IMG/VR virus record: IMGVR_UViG_3300033153_006331
Span: 1-64,000 of that record
Reading direction: 5' to 3' (one strand)
Length of the DNA stretch: 64,000 nucleotides
From: a virus
Positions 23,051-31,730 of the stretch are shown here, in pieces. A program made the position numbers and the translations under genes. The notes under the pieces were generated by a model. The model was not told the DNA's origin, did no database searches, and saw nothing but the letters and a program-made list of their open reading frames with translations. Each line of letters begins with the position of its first letter. Position 1 is the stretch's first letter.

Positions 23051-23254
23051 TCAGAACACGTATGGGCCGTAATTGAAATCGCCACTCGTTGAGGACTCTT
23101 CCTCTTCGTCTTCCTCTGGATTGTCAGGGTCGCCCAAAAACCTTTCCATGCTATCCTCGAGTTCTTCCTCAGACGCCCCGACCTTCAGGAATTTCTGAAC
23201 GAGATTCTTCAGGGCCTTCTCGAATCCATGTTCATGTCGGGCCCTGTCAGTCAT
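23051..23254 (-). CDS. Acidic small protein
   Basis: 67 residues from MTDRARHEHGFEKAL with AGGGGAT-type spacing to the upstream block. Helical N-terminus, acidic C-terminus (NPEEDEEEESSTSGDF). After its TGA the frame continues with SEFEQTLDARGYYND, matching the C-terminus of the gene at 23247-24311 (GDFEQELDARGYYND). That points to a tandem duplication with its flank. Confidence 0.6.
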   Translation of the reverse strand: MTDRARHEHGFEKALKNLVQKFLKVGASEEELEDSMERFLGDPDNPEEDEEEESSTSGDFNYGPYVF

Positions 23255-24311
23255 TATAATATCCCCTGGCGTCAAGCTCTTGCTCGAAATCGCCCGTCAC
23301 TTGTTCAATCGCTTCATCGAACGGAACGGTCGGGAACGTCCAGAGCCGGCTGGTTGGATTGGTGTTGAAAAGGTGGAAGTCTGCTTGCTTGAATTTCTCG
23401 ACCAGCCCGTCGAACATCTGATTCATGTCAGTGTAGGCCGAGTTGTTCGACCGACACCCGCCCGCGTGCTTCCCCTGATCGAAGCCGTACGGCTGGTCTG
23501 GCTTCATCGAGAAATCGGCACCCACGAGATACAGTTTTCGGATGCCCAGATAGAATGCCAGTCGGACGGCGCAGAACATGCTGTTAATCGTGTGTGGCCA
23601 GCCGTTAGGCTCTCCAACCTTCTTTCCCTTGTGTATGCCGGTCGAACTCCGCTCGTCGTTGCCCCTGTCGAAATGAGGCTCCCAAAGGAATGTATCGGGC
23701 ACGAAATTGGTAGTCCGGTGGAAGCCGAGTACACCTGGCATATCATGGGCAGTCACTCCCTCGATTGCGGTCAGTTTACCATCCACCCGTTTCCGCACAC
23801 CCTTCCGCCGGCCCTTCTCATTGTCGGCCCACCGGGACTTCCATTCCTTGACCGGCACGATCTTGATGACGCCCGGGTCTCGCCATATATCGCTGTGGAA
23901 CTTCCCGGACGGGTCGGTATGCAGCCAGACGTGAGGCCGGACCCCGGGTGGCAGCGAAGCCGGGCAATTGTTGACACTCAGCAAAAGCACGCCACGCCGG
24001 GCCAACTTGGTCAAATCGAGCTGCTTGACGCTCGGGCCTCCAAGGTGAAGAAAGGCACTTGCCCCGTAATACAGGTCGGCCAGACCGGCCGAGCGGTTGT
24101 AGCGGTCCACGATGACGCCGTGGGGATGCCGGCACCCATCAGCTTGGCTGTGCTGCTGGTAGAACAGTTCGCAGGAAAGGCACTCGACCTCCCGGACCTC
24201 CTTGCGGTCAGGATGCCCGCAAGCGTAGGCAGGCTCTTGGCCGAATTCAGTGGCCCGGCTCCCTACCATGCTCCCTAGATGATCGCAGGTGACTTTTGCT
24301 GCTCTAACCAT
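23247..24311 (-). CDS. Sialyltransferase/DUF115-like glycosyltransferase
   Basis: 354 residues. After an N-terminal Cys/His cluster (YACGHPDRKEVREVECLSC), ASAFLHLGGPSVKQLDLTKL and VLLLSVNNCP resemble the first strands of CMP-sugar-using transferases, and LGIRKLYLVGADFSMKP the later nucleotide site. The gene for CMP-Kdo synthetase lies directly upstream and overlaps it, which supports a CMP-sugar donor. A start at 24269 is an alternative. Acceptor unknown. Confidence 0.6.
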   Translation of the reverse strand: MVRAAKVTCDHLGSMVGSRATEFGQEPAYACGHPDRKEVREVECLSCELFYQQHSQADGCRHPHGVIVDRYNRSAGLADLYYGASAFLHLGGPSVKQLDLTKLARRGVLLLSVNNCPASLPPGVRPHVWLHTDPSGKFHSDIWRDPGVIKIVPVKEWKSRWADNEKGRRKGVRKRVDGKLTAIEGVTAHDMPGVLGFHRTTNFVPDTFLWEPHFDRGNDERSSTGIHKGKKVGEPNGWPHTINSMFCAVRLAFYLGIRKLYLVGADFSMKPDQPYGFDQGKHAGGCRSNNSAYTDMNQMFDGLVEKFKQADFHLFNTNPTSRLWTFPTVPFDEAIEQVTGDFEQELDARGYYND

Positions 24312-25045
24312 TCCAGGTCTTCCTTGCTGTTCACGGCCTGACGACGGCCATTGATCTCCACGATTTGGATTGGGATACCCTCCTCCAGGAGCCGTAATTG
24401 TTCAAGCGATTCGGCCTGCTCCAAGTTGCCGCGAGGGTATCGGCCGAACGCTTCCAGGACAGACCGGCGGAAGGCATAGACGCCAACATGGGCAAGGCAT
24501 GATTTCCGGTGTTCTGGTAGAATTGCCCGCGTGAAGTACAAAGCCCGGCCCCGTTGGTCTAGCAGCACCTTGACCGTATTCGGGTTAGACCTATCGTCTC
24601 TGTCGCAACTCAGCGGAGTTGCCAACGTCGCCACCTGGACGGACTTGCTCTCCCACACCGCCCGGGCGAGGACCGTCAAATCGGTGGTCGTGATCTGAGG
24701 CTCGTCGCATTGGAGGTTGATGATGATCTTGGCAAAATCAATCGCCCCAGATTGCAGGACTGCCGCTAATCTGTCAGATCCAGTCGGCTTGCTTTGGGGC
24801 CAATAGTGACATTCCGCCGGCAGATCATGGCAAGCATCGGCCACTTCTTCTGAGTCCGTGACAACCCGGACCGCGCTCGCCACCTTCGACTGCCTGGCGG
24901 CCCTGTATGCCCACCAGAACAGCGGTTTGCCCCAGAGTAGTTTGAGTGCCTTGTCCGGGAAACGGCTCCCACCGAGCCGCACAGGAATCAGAATGGCCGT
25001 ATCCTCGGGACCCAACGCCCGACGGCCCAGCCCGTCAACGCTCAT
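24275..25045 (-). CDS. kdsB: 3-deoxy-manno-octulosonate cytidylyltransferase (CMP-Kdo synthetase)
   Basis: 256 residues from MSVDGLGRRALGPED with GGAGG at seven bases. IPVRLGGSRFPDKAL is the CTP-binding signature; IINLQCDEPQI, HVGVYAFRRSVLEAF and NLEQAESLEQLRLLEEG are diagnostic KdsB blocks. The enzyme activates Kdo (or a related acid sugar) as CMP-Kdo. In a phage it could feed a virion or surface glycan through the neighbouring transferase. Similar CMP-sugar synthetases are a less likely alternative. Confidence 0.88.
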   Translation of the reverse strand: MSVDGLGRRALGPEDTAILIPVRLGGSRFPDKALKLLWGKPLFWWAYRAARQSKVASAVRVVTDSEEVADACHDLPAECHYWPQSKPTGSDRLAAVLQSGAIDFAKIIINLQCDEPQITTTDLTVLARAVWESKSVQVATLATPLSCDRDDRSNPNTVKVLLDQRGRALYFTRAILPEHRKSCLAHVGVYAFRRSVLEAFGRYPRGNLEQAESLEQLRLLEEGIPIQIVEINGRRQAVNSKEDLEWLEQQKSPAII

Positions 25046-25081
25046 CACAGTGCCTCCGACCCCCATTGGTAGCAAAATACA

Positions 25082-25336
25082 CTATTGCTCGTCCTGAAGC
25101 AAGCCCATTCGCCGCTTCATGGCCAGGACGTAGCCCCGGACCCGGCTCCGAAACCGAAACGCGGGCGGCGAATCCTCGGGCCGGCCGGTACAATCCGCGG
25201 CCCGGTCAAGCGCGTCCGCCGACTCGCCATGTCCAATCTGGATTGTCCGCCGGCACACTTGGCAGCGAAAAGCCAAGGGACGGGCAGGTTCCAGGCTGTC
25301 GCGATCATCCGGCACAAACACCCATACGCACCGCAT
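25082..25336 (-). CDS. Small zinc-finger-like protein
   Basis: 84 residues (MRCVWVFVPDDRDS...). LAFRCQVCRRTIQIGHG has a CxxC knuckle and AADCTG another cysteine. The basic end (RFRSRVRGYVLAMKRRMG) fits nucleic-acid binding. GAGGTGA precedes the start. It sits between tail and sugar genes. Confidence 0.6.
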   Translation of the reverse strand: MRCVWVFVPDDRDSLEPARPLAFRCQVCRRTIQIGHGESADALDRAADCTGRPEDSPPAFRFRSRVRGYVLAMKRRMGLLQDEQ

Positions 25337-25345
25337 GGCGTCACC

Positions 25346-27058
25346 TCACATGCACGAGCACTCTTCCTCTTCCACCCAGGTCATGCCGTAAATCTTGTGA
25401 ACCCCTACCCACTTCCAATGGATTTTGGTGTAGCAAACGATCACGCCTCCGCCGGCAATTGATTCGTCGCAGCATACATCCTGGACCAGTCGAGTCACCT
25501 TATCCCCGGAGGAAGACGATGACGATTCTGAACGACTCGGGCTTGACGAACTGCTTGACGACGAACTGTGGACCGTGGAACTTGACGAAGACGACGTACT
25601 GACCCCAGTCGAACTCGACGAACTCGATGTACTCCTCGACCAGCTACTGAATGAACTTAGGGATTCCGAGGAGAATGATGACGATGAAGGGAATCCGATA
25701 AATGACGTTTGGTGAAGTTGCTCGCGTAAACCAAAGTTCAGCGGAAGGGACCGCACCTTGGTCATCATCACGAAGTCGTCTTCTGCGACGCCTTCAATCT
25801 TCTCCTGATTGCGAACTCCTACTTCATAGAGGACGTAATCGTCGAATCCGTTGGGCGACCAGGCGACCAGCCCATTATAAGCGATCTCGTAATGGTTGCG
25901 GAGCCAAGCGTAGTAATCAGTTCCGATCAGGTTAGCCAGGTCGATCAATTCCTGGAGATTCCACGGATAACCTCCACCACCGACCCCATACATAGCGTAA
26001 CACGTATCGAAGAATACCTGTCGAGTGCCGGGCTGCGTCAAGCTGGTGCCGATTTGGGACCGATCCACCGAAGCGGTGACTGTAAACAGGTCTCCCGTGG
26101 GTGTCTGGAAGATGCCATCCAATATCGGATCAAGTACCATCTTGGGATAGGCTACGAGGACATTTTCCGGGACCAGATTGCGGCTCGGCTGACCTTCGCC
26201 CGTAAACCGCAGGATTTCCCGCGAAGCGTTCGCTGTAATCTGCTCCTCCAGAACGGCCCCGGCGGTGGCCGCAGTGCGTATTTCAAGTTTCAGGCTGGCA
26301 GGATCGAATGTGACCCGCATCCCAACACACGCTGCGACCGCATCCAATATCATCGCATAGTTTTCGTACCTCCGCGTAAGCTCCCTTGGATCGGGACTTA
26401 GATAGTCCCCCATGAAAGTCGAGGGAAATCCAGCATCGTGAAAATACTCAAAAACTAACGGGCGAACTTCCTCACGCACCTTTATCGGAATTCGCACCAG
26501 GTCCATGAGGTACTGTATCAGTGGCCCCCACCCATCATCAAAATTGGGCGGTCCAGGGTAGGTTGGCTCCATGTTCCCTGCATCGGTCCACTGCCACCAC
26601 CACCGATAATCCACCAACGGGAGAAGGAATATCGGATTGTCGCCGGACTCCGTTATCCGCCTGGGATCGAGCGCGAGCATCGTGAAACTGAGCGTGGTCT
26701 CGCCATCATCAATCTCGAGCGTGGCTTCACCATAGTCACTGGCCTCCACCACCTTGTCAATTTCGAGCAGGGTGTTCCAGTCGCACAGAAAGAGCCCTTG
26801 GGCCCATCTGCCCGCCCCCGTGGGAATATAGAGAGAATTCAGGCGAGGTCGCGGTGGGTCCGGGTAGTTGGGGACGGGCAACCCCACGCGAGCCACAGCA
26901 CCATCCTCGCCCCTGGCATCGTCCCGGCCTTCTACCCGATAGACCGGCTGGGCAAACGGATTGAAGTTCTCGTAATCCATGGCCCAATCGAGCCATGCGG
27001 CGAACTTCCCGCCGGGGTCCTCCATAAGCATCGATTGGCCGGCGAAGATGATCGACAT
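25346..27058 (-). CDS. Tail structural protein with poly-serine domain
   Basis: 570 residues from MSIIFAGQSMLMED; the ATG overlaps the upstream stop (TAATG). The first 450 residues are a mixed alpha/beta structural region, perhaps baseplate or tail-tip. A run of about 70 residues is largely serine (SSSSSSTGVSTSSSSSS and similar). A C-terminal Cys-rich piece (QDVCCDESIAGGG, EEEECSCM) follows. Serine codons mix TCN and AGY, so the tract is kept at protein level. It may be a glycosylation target. Confidence 0.65.
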   Translation of the reverse strand: MSIIFAGQSMLMEDPGGKFAAWLDWAMDYENFNPFAQPVYRVEGRDDARGEDGAVARVGLPVPNYPDPPRPRLNSLYIPTGAGRWAQGLFLCDWNTLLEIDKVVEASDYGEATLEIDDGETTLSFTMLALDPRRITESGDNPIFLLPLVDYRWWWQWTDAGNMEPTYPGPPNFDDGWGPLIQYLMDLVRIPIKVREEVRPLVFEYFHDAGFPSTFMGDYLSPDPRELTRRYENYAMILDAVAACVGMRVTFDPASLKLEIRTAATAGAVLEEQITANASREILRFTGEGQPSRNLVPENVLVAYPKMVLDPILDGIFQTPTGDLFTVTASVDRSQIGTSLTQPGTRQVFFDTCYAMYGVGGGGYPWNLQELIDLANLIGTDYYAWLRNHYEIAYNGLVAWSPNGFDDYVLYEVGVRNQEKIEGVAEDDFVMMTKVRSLPLNFGLREQLHQTSFIGFPSSSSFSSESLSSFSSWSRSTSSSSSSTGVSTSSSSSSTVHSSSSSSSSSPSRSESSSSSSGDKVTRLVQDVCCDESIAGGGVIVCYTKIHWKWVGVHKIYGMTWVEEEECSCM

Positions 27059-27645
27059 TACTTCACTCGGAGAACGGCGGCTGCTGTGCCCAATTGAATT
27101 GATTTCGAGTGCCACGGCTCGCAAAAGTCAACTTTGGACCGATCCGTAAGGTCCTTGTCCGTCCAACTATACTTCTGTGGCTCCGATCTCCAATCATGTC
27201 CGATCACAATACTGCCCGGACAACACAGGGGAGCCAGTTCCATAATCTCCCGCGGCTTGTCACCGCCATCACAGAGAATGAATCCTGGGCCGGCGAAGCC
27301 GATTCTCTTGACCGTTGCAATCGCTTCATCGGAAAACTCGTCAGCCTTCAGCACTCCGCCATCTACCCGGCGGACAACCTCCAGATTCCTTTCCCGGTTG
27401 TAGACAGGCGGTTCATAGTCTCCATTGAAATCATCTATCCCGAGGTAGGGGATTCCTTTGCAAAAGGCCAAGGTAGCAAAGTATGCCGACGAGGCACCGC
27501 AGCCGATTCCTATTTCAATAATCCACTCCGTCCAATGCTGGTGGATGATTTGTTCGTAGAACCACAGGGCAACGTGCGTTTGCTGAATGCTATCTCCATA
27601 GAGCCGCCTGCACCGCTTCTGGTAGAGCCATCGATTGTTCGCCAT
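27058..27645 (-). CDS. Class I methyltransferase / CmcI-like protein in tail module
   Basis: 195 residues. IIEIGIGCGASSAYFATL is a SAM-binding loop, YLGIDDFNGDY the acidic ribose contact, GFILCDGGDKPREI and CCPGSIVIGHDW later core motifs of the Methyltransf_24/cephalosporin hydroxylase-like group. It overlaps the start of the poly-serine tail gene, so it may act on it or on its glycan. Confidence 0.75.
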   Translation of the reverse strand: MANNRWLYQKRCRRLYGDSIQQTHVALWFYEQIIHQHWTEWIIEIGIGCGASSAYFATLAFCKGIPYLGIDDFNGDYEPPVYNRERNLEVVRRVDGGVLKADEFSDEAIATVKRIGFAGPGFILCDGGDKPREIMELAPLCCPGSIVIGHDWRSEPQKYSWTDKDLTDRSKVDFCEPWHSKSIQLGTAAAVLRVK

Positions 27646-27646
27646 A

Positions 27647-28156
27647 TCACGTCAGTTCCCAATCGAAATCTACGCCGATTTCCAGCGTCATTTGGTAGAG
27701 GGAGAGCGGCCCCGAAGTCCGGCCTCCCTCGATCACGCGAGGGGCAGCCACGGCAATGACGTACAGCAGATTCCGCAGAAAGGTCTCCCCGTTATCGTCC
27801 GTAAGGTCATGGCCGACCAACGCTGCCAGGATACGCCTCTTGATCGGGAACATTCCCCGACCGGTCTGGAGCAAGACCTCCAGATCACGGCCGGCTTCGT
27901 CAAGATGGATTCGGATGAAAGCGGCCACAATGACAGTCCACTCTTCCGTCACGTTCCCGATGGCCTGCTCTCCCTCGACAAACCGGCCTTGCCCGGGAGA
28001 GATTGTGAGGAAGAACTCCCCGCCGGGAGGCACCACCAGCGGGGAGTCGGCGTCGAGCGTCTCATAACATCGCTGCTCGGGAAGGGAGAGCTGCGACCTG
28101 AGCCGCTCCACGATCCGCTGGAGGACCGTCGCCTGTGTTACGTCTATGCGTGCCAT
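27647..28156 (-). CDS. Putative minor tail protein
   Basis: 169 residues. Strand-rich sequence (EFFLTISPGQGRFV, EEWTVIVAAFIRIHLDEAGRD, LYQMTLEIGVDFDWEL) resembles tail-completion or minor tail proteins that assemble as rings. Assignment is by composition and position among tail genes, not by a diagnostic motif. Confidence 0.5.
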   Translation of the reverse strand: MARIDVTQATVLQRIVERLRSQLSLPEQRCYETLDADSPLVVPPGGEFFLTISPGQGRFVEGEQAIGNVTEEWTVIVAAFIRIHLDEAGRDLEVLLQTGRGMFPIKRRILAALVGHDLTDDNGETFLRNLLYVIAVAAPRVIEGGRTSGPLSLYQMTLEIGVDFDWELT

Positions 28157-28170
28157 CTGACACTGCCTGT

Positions 28171-28878
28171 TTAGTCAGGAGGATTGTATGTCGTTTCGGC
28201 TGAGGTGCTGGAACTGCTCGACGAACTGCTCGATGACGAACTGGCTGAACTCGCCTCTGTCGAGCTTGATGACGAGGCAGACGAACTGCTGGCCGTACTC
28301 ACCAGCGTGCTCGACGAACTGCTGAGTGACGAGGCACTTCTCGACACCTCGTCCCCACTGAACGAGCGAAAGCATCGGATGTACCCCCTCAATACGCCGG
28401 CCGTCAATGGAGCACCGCGAATCTCCATTTTTATCTGGCGGGCTTCCGTAGTGCGGATGGCGCGGGCCGCCGTTCCGTTCGGCCGAATGTCGTGCAACCC
28501 AATCGTCCCGTCAACCGTGATGAGTTGCCTCCACAGCAAATCACCGCGACCAAAGCCAGCCTCTTCTATCTTCATCTCCATGGTTGTCCGATCAATGCCA
28601 GACACAAGGGCGACTCCAACCTGATACATCCCGTCCCACACGATCGTGTTGGCCGGCAATTCCACGTCAAGGTTGTGGAATCCGACGCCGCCCCCATCCT
28701 TCGCTACGTCGTATTCAAAGCAGACGTATTCGAATGGAGAGTAGACGAGGTTCTCGATATCGTAAATCCACGAGCACATAAAGTCCTCTTGGTGGACTAA
28801 CGTGCCCGGATGCCCCGTCGCGGGCAGATTCCGGAAATCCGGCACCGACTGATCGATGCCATGAACTACAGTACCCAT
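28171..28878 (-). CDS. Virion protein with poly-serine C-terminus (paralog A)
   Basis: 235 residues. HGIDQSVPDFRNLPATG, EYDVAKDGGGVGFHNLDVELP, GTIGLHDIRPNGTAARAIRTT are shared with the gene at 28911. Residues 180-228 are mostly serine with Ala/Thr. The core is beta-rich and may form a tail tube or appendage; the serine tail is probably surface exposed. Confidence 0.65.
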   Translation of the reverse strand: MGTVVHGIDQSVPDFRNLPATGHPGTLVHQEDFMCSWIYDIENLVYSPFEYVCFEYDVAKDGGGVGFHNLDVELPANTIVWDGMYQVGVALVSGIDRTTMEMKIEEAGFGRGDLLWRQLITVDGTIGLHDIRPNGTAARAIRTTEARQIKMEIRGAPLTAGVLRGYIRCFRSFSGDEVSRSASSLSSSSSTLVSTASSSSASSSSSTEASSASSSSSSSSSSSSTSAETTYNPPD

Positions 28879-28910
28879 TGGCTTAACTCCCTAATGTTAC
28901 GGTGCGTTGG

Positions 28911-29777
28911 TCAAAATTCGGTCTGAGCCGAAGTGCTCGAGCTGCTCGAACTGGAGGAGGACTCGCTCGAAGCACTGCTCGCACTAGTAACTTCTGTCGA
29001 ACTCGAAGAGCTGGACGTGCTGGCACTACTGGCCGCCGTCGAACTCGAAGAGCTGGACGTGCTGGCACTACTGGCCGCCGTCGAACTCGAAGAGCTAAGG
29101 GTGCTCTGGCCCGTGCTGGACGTTGAGCTGCTCGATGGCGAAGCCGAACTGGTCGAGGATAGCGACTGGCTACTCGAAGAGGACGAACTGGCTGACGAAG
29201 CCGTCGAACTCGACAGGCTCGAACTTGACGCACTCGAACTACTTGATTGCTCTTCTAAATCGAACCCTCGGAAGCACCGCAGGAACCCGATCAGCTTTCC
29301 GGCCGTCAGGGCCGCAGTCCTGACATTCAACTTCAACTGCCGGGCCATGGTGGTCCGGATGGTAGTTGCCGCCGTACCGACCGGCACCACGTCATGTAGG
29401 CCGATAGTGCCATTGGCTGCCAAGTTGCCGGTAGCCAGCACGTCCTGTTGGGCTTCCAGGCCGATTGCAATGGTGGCCGCCCCGCCGGAGGTGAATAGGT
29501 CGATCACATCCAGCACGCCGTCGAATACGAGCGTGTTGGCCGGCACTTGCACGTCAAGATTGTGGAAGCCGATGCCACCACCGTCCTCGGCGAAATCGTA
29601 CTCGAAGGCCAGGTACTCGTACGGCCACCAGGCGTCGATGTCCGGATCGTACAGCCAGGTGTTCATGTGGGCTTCTTCGAGGCAGATAGTCGCCTCATTG
29701 CCCCGATCGGGCAGGTCGCGGAATGTCGGTGCCGATTGGTCGATGCCATGCAGCACAGTCCTGGGGAATCTGGACAT
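28911..29777 (-). CDS. Virion protein with poly-serine C-terminus (paralog B)
   Basis: 288 residues, a paralog of 28171-28878 (HGIDQSAPTFRDLPDRG, EYDFAEDGGGIGFHNLDVQV, GTIGLHDVVPVGTAATTIRT). Its serine tail is about 100 residues with repeats SSTAASSASTSSSS. The poly-serine tract repeats a 42-bp-like unit at DNA level (29025-29100), so its length is likely to vary by recombination. Confidence 0.65.
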   Translation of the reverse strand: MSRFPRTVLHGIDQSAPTFRDLPDRGNEATICLEEAHMNTWLYDPDIDAWWPYEYLAFEYDFAEDGGGIGFHNLDVQVPANTLVFDGVLDVIDLFTSGGAATIAIGLEAQQDVLATGNLAANGTIGLHDVVPVGTAATTIRTTMARQLKLNVRTAALTAGKLIGFLRCFRGFDLEEQSSSSSASSSSLSSSTASSASSSSSSSQSLSSTSSASPSSSSTSSTGQSTLSSSSSTAASSASTSSSSSSTAASSASTSSSSSSTEVTSASSASSESSSSSSSSSTSAQTEF

Positions 29778-29798
29778 TGGATATCTCCTTTGCGTTGG

Positions 29799-31730
29799 TT
29801 ACGCGATCACCGTGTCTGGGATTTGGTTTGTGCCGCTGGTGGGCAGCAACAACCGCTTGCCGTTCATATCGAACGAGCGATGGAACCACTCTTGAACTTC
29901 TCCGCCGCGATCATTGGCCACGGTCAACGACCAGTTATCCTCGAGCACGGCAGCCGTCTTGCCGATCATGGCACCGACGAACGGACCACCGGCATACAAT
30001 TCCGTGGCCGCGATTACAATCAGGTCGTCTATGTAGATTGCATCACCGAGAGTCAGCCCCGTGTTGCATCGGATACGCAGGTAAACCGGCTGTACTGGGT
30101 CGCGTGCTAACCGGAACGAGAAGAATTGCGAACTATGGCCGGCGTCGATTATTGCTGCCAAATCGATCCGCAGGGAGTTCTCGTTCCCGGCACTATCCCG
30201 CGTGGCCGGACTGTCCACACCCTCGACAATCTCTACCCGCAATTCTTCCGCCGACTGCGAGGAGGACGAGGACGAAACCACGTCAGATGAACTTGACGAC
30301 GAGGAATAGGAGGAGCGCGACTGCGAACTCGATGAAGGTGATGAGGACGTACTGACCCCAGTGGAACTTGACGAACTGGACGTACTGACCCCAGTCGAAC
30401 TCGACGAACTCGATCCTTCCGTGGAACTTGACGAACTGCTCGAACTCGATGATGTACTACTTGACGAACTGGACGAAGTCACGACCGATGAACTGCTGGA
30501 CGTGCTTTGCTCGCCTCCGGTAGTCTCGTTGATTCGCCGCAACCGAAACGCACAGAAATAGACGGTCTCCGCAGCCAGAGTCAACGGCTGCATGAGCGTG
30601 GTCTGTTCAGACCCATCGCCGACGATGCCCAGTGCTCGGCCCCGAAACGCACCGTTGTTGCCCTGTCGCGTCGTGGCGTGAGTGATGGTCGGGGCACCAC
30701 CCTCGGCCACCAGATGATTCGTGCTGGTCAATTGATTCAGTTGCCCGGCCACCCCAGTAAACGTAATCGTGTGCGTGAGATTCGGGCTGGTGCCCGTGGC
30801 GGCCACGGTTACACTGTCCAGGCCGGGGATTGCCTGCAATGCCGTCTGGAGTGTGGACGCCGAGGCGTTGTAGGCCAAGGTCACCGTAGAGCGTTGCGTC
30901 CCCTCAGTGTCTACCCAATACAGCAGGTAGCTGCCTGACAGCGGCGATCCGGCAACCACGACGGTCTGAATCTCGGGATTCGTCACGACAACAGTATTGC
31001 CAGGGCTACCCGTTTCGATAGTCCAGCCGTCGGGAATGTTCTCAATCGTTGTCGTCTCGAACGTGCCGTTGCTTATCAGTGATGTAGCCGGGTCAGTGGC
31101 CGTGACCGTCCGGTTGATCCCGGCACCCCGCGGCCAGCGGTAGCTGAGTGCGTTTGCCTCGGAACGCTCGCCCGAGAAAGTCAGCCCGGGGGCAGTCGCA
31201 CTGGCATCCGAAGTGACTTCAATATCCACCACCTCCGCCAAGGCACCTTCCAGCAATCGGCCATCACCCCGATATTCGGTGTAAAGTATTGCCACGTCCC
31301 CGATGTTGCCGATGGCGTCCGGGTCCTCAGCCAAGGTCAGTGAAACTACCGACGGATCGACGTAAGCATCAAGCCGTTGCATCTCGAATATGAGGTAGTC
31401 CAGCACACCGATCAGTGTCGCTGGCGGCTGCTCGGAATCCGCCTTGACGATCTCCGTCATGTAATTCTCGGACGACGTACGCAAGGCCGTGGCCAGGGCT
31501 CCGTTATCCTGCCAGGACTGCGAGGCTGCCGCTATGTTGTCGATTGTCCGTTGGAGGTCCAGGGTGGTGCCATCCGCCTTGTCGTTATACAACTCCAGCA
31601 GTTCGAGCACGTCCGTGGGCACTGTCGTGCCGCGCGCCGTGTTCAGTGTGTTCTGGGCGTTGAACGCCTTGCCAAGGATATTGAACAATCCGTCCAGATT
31701 GACGGCATCATACATATCTGTGAAGATCAT
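29799..31730 (-). CDS. Large virion protein with internal poly-serine linker
   Basis: 643 residues. A helical N-terminus is followed by beta-rich domains (LTFSGERSEANALSYRWPRG; a repeated TVTLAYNASASTLQTALQ and GLDSVTVAATGTSP segment resembling phage tail beta repeats). Residues about 410-500 are poly-serine. A beta-sandwich resembling carbohydrate-binding modules follows (FFSFRLARDPVQPVYLRIR). The serine tract links two folded parts, unlike the terminal tails of its neighbours. Confidence 0.65.
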   Translation of the reverse strand: MIFTDMYDAVNLDGLFNILGKAFNAQNTLNTARGTTVPTDVLELLELYNDKADGTTLDLQRTIDNIAAASQSWQDNGALATALRTSSENYMTEIVKADSEQPPATLIGVLDYLIFEMQRLDAYVDPSVVSLTLAEDPDAIGNIGDVAILYTEYRGDGRLLEGALAEVVDIEVTSDASATAPGLTFSGERSEANALSYRWPRGAGINRTVTATDPATSLISNGTFETTTIENIPDGWTIETGSPGNTVVVTNPEIQTVVVAGSPLSGSYLLYWVDTEGTQRSTVTLAYNASASTLQTALQAIPGLDSVTVAATGTSPNLTHTITFTGVAGQLNQLTSTNHLVAEGGAPTITHATTRQGNNGAFRGRALGIVGDGSEQTTLMQPLTLAAETVYFCAFRLRRINETTGGEQSTSSSSSVVTSSSSSSSTSSSSSSSSSSTEGSSSSSSTGVSTSSSSSSTGVSTSSSPSSSSQSRSSYSSSSSSSDVVSSSSSSQSAEELRVEIVEGVDSPATRDSAGNENSLRIDLAAIIDAGHSSQFFSFRLARDPVQPVYLRIRCNTGLTLGDAIYIDDLIVIAATELYAGGPFVGAMIGKTAAVLEDNWSLTVANDRGGEVQEWFHRSFDMNGKRLLLPTSGTNQIPDTVIA

